A model generated the notes under the pieces. It was not told the DNA's origin. It saw only the letters and a program-made list of their open reading frames with translations, and made no database searches. This document shows, in pieces, positions 36,517-41,276 of a stretch of 41,276 nucleotides of DNA. Within the stretch, counting starts at the first letter, position 1, and each line of letters opens with the position of its first letter. The stretch comes from Sporisorium sorghi. Lineage: Eukaryota > Basidiomycota > Ustilaginomycetes > Ustilaginales > Ustilaginaceae. The DNA lies in assembly GCA_023212695.1 (NCBI GenBank), contig JALCCG010000190.1:1-41276 (forward strand), given 5' to 3'. The translations under genes and the position numbers were made by a program.

Positions 36517-39459
36517 CTAAGAGACCTCACGCTCGAGCAACGCGAGCCTCTCCCGCAGTGCGCCATTCTCAGCCTCCAGCGCCTCCAACAGCTCTGCGTC
36601 CGCCACGCGCTTCCTCGCTCTCAGCCGGCCCACGCCTTCCTCGCCCCACCCACTACCACCCAACAGCTCCACTTTCACCCCATCAGCACCAGCGGCGATC
36701 GCTGCGGCACTGCACAGCGGCGGGCCCAAACAGCGCAGCAGAGCGCTTGCATCGCCCGGGGCATGCAGCACACACGCGTGGGTCGAGCTGCACGGGTCGA
36801 GCAGGCGCACGATCGCGTCCGTTGCGACAGACCCGAGACCAGAAGGCGTGGTGACAAGTGTGTTGAGCCGCACGCGGCGGTGCGCGGTGCTGCGGCGCGA
36901 GAGCGCGAGAGACAGGGTGTGCGCGAGGCCGAGCAGCGCCATTGTGCACATCGAGGACGAGGCGTCGTCGTAGAGCACGTTGACGACGCTCATCGGCTGC
37001 TGCTGCGGTTCCTCCACGCCACTGGATGAGGTCAGACACTGCTGCTCGACCAATCGACTCACGCTCGCGAGCTGGTCGGCGTCCAGGCGGTCGAAGGCGT
37101 TCACCACGCAGTCCACCGTCCCGCCTAACGTGCCACGTGCAGCATGCACCAGCTCTGCCCACGCATCCTTGGCTGCCAGATCCACGGTCACCACTTGCGC
37201 CACTTGCGCGTCATCCACACGTGCGTGCACTGTCTCGTCCGCCCATGCGGGCAGGGCAATGACGATGCGCGTCAGCCCCAGCGCGGTGAGCTTCCGGACG
37301 AGCAAGTTGAGCAGGCGCTGGTCGGTGCCGACGAGCACGATGCGTTCGTCGACCAGCGTGGACGGTGGCGGCGCGGCGTCGGTGCCGTGGTGTGCGAAGC
37401 GGTGGACGGGGCAGCGGAAGAGCGATTCGTAGGAGGCGTAGTCGAGTGCGTCGTCGTCCAGGTCGGCGTGTAGCGGGCGCGCTTGTGCGAGGGCTGTGCG
37501 GCGGAGGTGTGCTGGTGCGGCGCTCAGCTCGTCATTGGCATCAGTGGCTTCGAGGAGCACACTCGTTGATGTGATGCTCTGCCCACCAGTGCTGTCTCCA
37601 ACCTCTCCTACACCCTTCGCGCCAACGCCGTGCCCGCGCCTCCTCTCCTCACACAGCATCAGCCCCAACCCGAGCGCAAACGCCCTCTCCTCCCCGCACG
37701 CCCTCTCCAACCTCACCTTCTCCACCTCCATCGCCACTCTCAACCTCTCCCTCTCCTCCCCCTCCTCCCGCCTCACCCTCTCGACCACCTCCCCCCACTC
37801 TTCCTTGACCAGCTCCACCTCCTCCTCCCTCACCACGATCTGCTCCGACAGACTCCCCAGCTGTTTGCGCAGGTGCGTGTTCTCGTCCTCCAGCTCCTCG
37901 ACCGTATCCTGCGCGATCTCGAGGCGTGCACGCAGGTCCTGCGTCTCGGCGAGCTGCTCGCGCCAGCACCGCTCCAGGTTCAGCCCGACCGCTTTGAGCT
38001 TGCTCGCGCACGTATCGGTCTTTAGCACGTGTCGCGCGTCGGCGCATGAGAGGATGAGCGACGCTAGCTTGGCTTCGTCCACGGGCGCGCGCGGGAGGCG
38101 GAGCGGGGCGTGGTCGGCGCTGGTGGGAGGCGGGTGAGGGACGGGCTGCTTGCGGGCGAAGAGCGAGAAGGCGGTTGTGGAGAGGCGGGAGGTGGTGGTG
38201 CGGGAGGCGTTGGGTGCGGGAGGCGGTGTCGTGGCTTTGAGCGATGTTGGTCGAGCAGCTGATGATGATGTTGTGGGCTTGGAGGTGGAAGAGGAGGACC
38301 CACTCAGGAGGCCCCAGAACCCTTTCATCCGCTTGGAGGCAGTGTCGGCATCCGTCGTGCCTGCGGAGTCTGTCTGCTGAGGCGTCGCTCCCTTCACTTG
38401 GCTGTCCATCGTCGCAATCGTGTCAGCTGCAGCATCTTCGACCGGACTCGAGATCTCTTCGGAGGAACGAGCAGCGTCTGGAGCTACGCAGGCTTCTTGA
38501 GCCTGCATAGCGGGCGTCGTCGCTGTCGGCTGCTCCTCTTCTTGGTTGTCGAGTCTGGGAGGGTCGACAATCCACTCGAGCGATTCTTGTTCATCTTGGT
38601 CGCACGTTTGAGCATCCGCCTCATGCTGGTCTACAGCGTCATCGGGTCCTGCCGCTTCGGGCTCGTCCTCGGGTGCGTCAGGTGCGCTCTCTCGTCCACT
38701 CTCCTCCTCCTGGCCTGTGTTTGAGTCGACAGCGTCGCGATGCTCCACGACCAAGCCACCACAAATCGCTTCCACCACGCATCCGCCGGCTGTCGGAGTA
38801 CTGCAATCCAGCGAAACCCTCATCTTTGCCGGCTCTGCGGCGTCCACCTCACCTGAACTTCGCCCGCAAAGCATAGCATCAAACGACTTGCCACCTTCTC
38901 CATCATCACCGGCGTGGTGCTGGATCAGCGTAGCTTCGGACACTGCGGGCGAGGCGGACGTGTCGGAGTGCAACTCCTCGCTGCTGCTGCATTCCGAGCT
39001 GTCCGAAGTCGGTGCTGGACTCGACGAGGAGGAGGAGGATGACGTGCTTCGGCTGTGTACCTCGGGTTCTTCAGCAGGCGATGCGCGTGCTGAGCATGAG
39101 GGTTCGGGAGGGAGAGTGGGGGAGTCCGGCGTCGTGTCGGGAACATTGGCGTGCTCGACCGTAGCAAGGCTGCTGCTGGGTGAGGCTGAAGAGGCCGAGG
39201 GAAGCGTGGTAGAGCTCGACGAATCGATCCGCTTGCGGCTTTTTGGCGGCTTGACGGGGAGTGGCATGAGGCTTGTTGACGAGCTGTCGCTTGACGTGCG
39301 CTCGCTTGACGACGCGATACCTTCGTTGGAAGTAGGCACTTCGTCGTTGCCGGTATCTTCCATCAGTGCAGCTTGCGGCATTGTATTACCGTCTTGCGCT
39401 GTAGGCTCTCTGTCAACTTGTCCGTGAAGTTCCACTTCAGAGCTGGAAGACAGTGCCAT
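36517..39459 (-). CDS. Coiled-coil protein with degenerate short-chain-dehydrogenase-like domain
   Basis: 980 residues from the ATG at 39459 (purine at -3, G at +4). An in-frame ATG at 39549 would add 30 residues. The N-terminal half is Ser/Glu/Asp/Thr-rich and probably disordered. A long coiled coil follows (about 496-590: ETQDLRARLEIAQDTVEELE and onward). The C-terminal 280 residues resemble a Rossmann/SDR fold: IVLVGTDQRLLNLLVRKL (about 702), GTVDCVVNAFDRLDADQL (about 774), MSVVNVLYDDASSS, and MALLGLAHTLSLALSRR followed by VRLNTLVTTPSGLGSV, corresponding to the SDR active-site helix and the VNxxxPG strand. The Tyr-x3-Lys catalytic pair has no counterpart (Ser and Cys at those places), so a pseudoenzyme is likely. 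A short coil (951-979) closes the chain. I do not know the family's biological role. Convergent with the MICOS gene, 263 bp apart. Confidence 0.72.
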   Translation of the reverse strand: MALSSSSEVELHGQVDREPTAQDGNTMPQAALMEDTGNDEVPTSNEGIASSSERTSSDSSSTSLMPLPVKPPKSRKRIDSSSSTTLPSASSASPSSSLATVEHANVPDTTPDSPTLPPEPSCSARASPAEEPEVHSRSTSSSSSSSSPAPTSDSSECSSSEELHSDTSASPAVSEATLIQHHAGDDGEGGKSFDAMLCGRSSGEVDAAEPAKMRVSLDCSTPTAGGCVVEAICGGLVVEHRDAVDSNTGQEEESGRESAPDAPEDEPEAAGPDDAVDQHEADAQTCDQDEQESLEWIVDPPRLDNQEEEQPTATTPAMQAQEACVAPDAARSSEEISSPVEDAAADTIATMDSQVKGATPQQTDSAGTTDADTASKRMKGFWGLLSGSSSSTSKPTTSSSAARPTSLKATTPPPAPNASRTTTSRLSTTAFSLFARKQPVPHPPPTSADHAPLRLPRAPVDEAKLASLILSCADARHVLKTDTCASKLKAVGLNLERCWREQLAETQDLRARLEIAQDTVEELEDENTHLRKQLGSLSEQIVVREEEVELVKEEWGEVVERVRREEGEERERLRVAMEVEKVRLERACGEERAFALGLGLMLCEERRRGHGVGAKGVGEVGDSTGGQSITSTSVLLEATDANDELSAAPAHLRRTALAQARPLHADLDDDALDYASYESLFRCPVHRFAHHGTDAAPPPSTLVDERIVLVGTDQRLLNLLVRKLTALGLTRIVIALPAWADETVHARVDDAQVAQVVTVDLAAKDAWAELVHAARGTLGGTVDCVVNAFDRLDADQLASVSRLVEQQCLTSSSGVEEPQQQPMSVVNVLYDDASSSMCTMALLGLAHTLSLALSRRSTAHRRVRLNTLVTTPSGLGSVATDAIVRLLDPCSSTHACVLHAPGDASALLRCLGPPLCSAAAIAAGADGVKVELLGGSGWGEEGVGRLRARKRVADAELLEALEAENGALRERLALLEREVS

Positions 39460-40373
39460 GACTGAAGACGAGAAAGACGAACTTTCGAGATGATGGTCAC
39501 TTGGACAGATGGTGCGAGCAGCAATCAAGCTGTTCCTCTTCACGACCATCCTTTTCTGTGTACAGCTGTTCCCGCTGGACACCCGAATGAAGTCACGCCT
39601 ACACGCAGCACCACACCCCTGACATTGCAACCCGTCGAGACAGTTGACCTTGGTTTGATGAAAGCGTGTGCTCCAACCCACTGCAACTTGCCGCCGCGAA
39701 AGCAACCGCCCTCTTCCATTTGTGCGTGTGGCACTGCTCAGCGTTTTCACGAGGGCGGATGCGGTGGGGCGAGCCGACCCACTGTGCGTGCTTCAGACAG
39801 CTGAATGCGTGTCGAGGATTGGGAACGGGTCACGGTTGCAGCGACACTCCGTGCGAGGGCAGCGTTCTCGATGGATGCAGGGCGTCATCATCGAGCGTGG
39901 AGTTACGTCGTCTTATAAAGACAGCACGGACCTGGCAAGGAACAAAGGTGCTCAGAACGCCCCTCATTCGAGCGCACAGACCGATCCACAGCACGTCGTG
40001 AGATGGTATGAATCTGTCCATTTCTGCGAGGGTCAAGAAGGAGGTCCGAGACCCCAAGATTGATCACTTCGACATCGGCTGAAAGGACCTGGAAAGCTAC
40101 GAGATACATGAGATTGCGATCGGTGTGTGTTCATCATGGTTTCGGACTTTGTTACGAAAAAGTCTTGAGTCATGCCTTTGCCGTTTTCTAAGCTGGATGG
40201 CAGCCGAGATCGCTGAGTTGGAAGATGTATTTGTCGAGGAGTGAAGAGGGATCGAGCAAGAGCATTGCCGCGAGGGACGGCGCACGTAAATTTACAGTGC
40301 GGCTCAGCCTCGGCATCTACTCCCTCTTGATCGACTGCGGAAACCCATGAACCACAACGGGGCGGCGGGAATA
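39460..40373. other. Intergenic region
   Basis: About 0.9 kb between the start of the coiled-coil/SDR-like gene and the stop of the small repeat protein. The left part probably contains the former's promoter and leader. Frames here are short and I recognise no gene, RNA or repeat. Confidence 0.5.
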
Positions 40374-40664
40374 CTAGTCACTGGTTTGGATGGCGCGGAC
40401 TGAGCTGTCGACAAAGGAGGTAGCGCCATGATGCTGTGCAGGCGACCACCAGATCGTGTCCGAAGACTGAACAGTCATACTAACGTTGGCACTTCCGCCA
40501 ACGTAGACGATGCGGGTCGAGTTGTCGATGTAGCCGCCAGCCTGTGAGCCAGTTGAAAAGGTCGTAGAAGAGTTTCCACCTCTGCTAGTGTAGACGCTTC
40601 CATCAATGCTCACGATGCTGACAGAGTTGTCGATATACTGACAGTTCGCGTTGTACCACGGCAT
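40374..40664 (-). CDS. Small protein with YIDNS-type internal repeats
   Basis: 96 residues from the ATG at 40664, which has a good context (AACG before ATG) and starts just ahead of the patterned sequence. An in-frame ATG at 40796 would give 140 residues, but the extra 44 residues are Pro/Ser-rich and look like translated CT-rich leader. After MPWYNANCQ there is YIDNSVSIVSIDGSVYTS, about 36 residues later YIDNSTRIVYVGGSANVS, and finally FVDSSVRAI before the end: two and a half copies of a beta-strand-like unit rich in Ser, Asn and Gly. There is no signal peptide or membrane segment and only one Cys. I recognise no family; the internal repetition supports a real protein. Function unknown. Confidence 0.5.
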   Translation of the reverse strand: MPWYNANCQYIDNSVSIVSIDGSVYTSRGGNSSTTFSTGSQAGGYIDNSTRIVYVGGSANVSMTVQSSDTIWWSPAQHHGATSFVDSSVRAIQTSD

Positions 40665-41276
40665 CGTTGACAGCGGTGTCGGCGAAGGCGGGGAGATGGT
40701 AGGAAGAAGGCAGGTGGCGTGCGGAAAGCGACCAGCAGATGGTATTGAAGAGAAAGCGGATGGAGGAGATGGTGGAAGAGAGTGCGGATGAAGCATCGGC
40801 GCGGAGCTCTTTATCTCTGAGTTGGATTCATCAAAGGGCTGAGTCGTCGCCAAGGTGATACCCTCTTCATGTGATTGTGTAGAATAAGCTCAGCTGTCAC
40901 ACCGCTGCTGCCACTACCAACACTTCAATTGTCACACACAGACGCCTCACACAGACAACGCGTGTTGCTTGTTTGCTTGCACAATGATCTTCAACATTCA
41001 ACGCGGTGAGCTAGACGATGAAACAAGATTCGAGAGTCGCTTGCGGATTGTTTTCTGGCCGAGTCTTGATGGGAGTGAAGGACGGTGATACGCTCGAGCT
41101 GGGTGGCGATTGCGCCGAGTGATCATCGTCGAGGATGTAGAAACGAAAAGAAATGAGAAATGCCGCCGGCGACAGTGCCAGCACGATGGTGAAGAGTGAA
41201 AGGAGGCAAAAGGTGGGGAGCGTTCTTGACCGAGTTGGAAGCGAGGCGAACTCAAAGAGGACAGTCGACCAAAAGA
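40665..41276. other. Right-end flank, no gene assigned
   Basis: About 0.6 kb holding the leader and promoter of the small repeat protein and then sequence up to the window end. A minus-strand frame (40998-41255) has only a TTG start and unremarkable Ser/Arg-rich sequence, so it is not called. Confidence 0.4.

Noticed and set aside
40998..41255. Minus-strand frame at the right end of the window
   Set aside because: TTG start, Ser/Arg-rich, no domain; could be the edge of something outside the window but cannot be supported.

Overview
The window looks like chromosomal DNA of a smut fungus (Ustilaginomycotina, probably Ustilago/Sporisorium-like). The grounds are GC-rich, intron-poor nuclear genes of fungal type, a few short introns with GT..AG ends and CTGAC branch sites, CT-rich leaders before A/G(-3) start contexts, long low-complexity protein extensions, and gene families that all have fungal orthologues. 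This is inferred from gene content and style; no species marker was read. No virus, plasmid, CRISPR array, rRNA or convincing tRNA was seen.

Layout. 383-1958 (+) S-adenosylmethionine synthetase with two introns, convergent with a sugar-porter hexose transporter (2651-4255, -). A 4.5 kb stretch without a credible gene (4256-8733) follows, dotted with long homopolymers. Then come a PDK1-type master kinase (8734-13665, -), divergent from the acetolactate synthase regulatory subunit ILV6 (14409-15431, +), and a small unknown protein (15862-16509, -). Next is a minus-strand locus at 17895-21541: a Mediator MED1-like frame that runs through an 86-bp intron, in frame, into the tRNA wobble-uridine methyltransferase TRM9. 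It is divergent from a DCAF7/WDR68-type WD40 protein (22007-23767, +). After that are a Nup2/Nup50-like FG nucleoporin (24193-26247, +), convergent with DNA2 nuclease-helicase (26364-30743, -), which shares a 463-bp divergent promoter with a UFO1-type F-box/WD40/UIM protein (31207-34854, +). The right end holds a three-exon MICOS Mic26/Mic27 gene (35309-36253, +), a coiled-coil protein with a degenerate SDR-like domain (36517-39459, -) and a small internally repeated protein (40374-40664, -).

The genes are mostly housekeeping and are not an operon: one-carbon metabolism, sugar uptake, AGC-kinase signalling, branched-chain amino-acid synthesis, transcription/tRNA modification, nuclear transport, DNA replication and repair, ubiquitin ligation, and cristae structure. 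Shared divergent promoters (PDK1/ILV6, MED1/WDR68, DNA2/UFO1) are the main structural link between neighbours.

The most unusual object is the MED1-TRM9 reading frame. The conserved start of the TRM9 domain lies in the last codons of the MED1 exon with no in-frame ATG of its own, and the MED1 stop codon (TAA) is built out of the GTAAGT splice donor. Splicing would give a 1186-residue fusion; intron retention would give an 809-residue MED1. A second potential donor four bases downstream would keep the MED1 stop and instead put TRM9 in frame with a different internal ATG.
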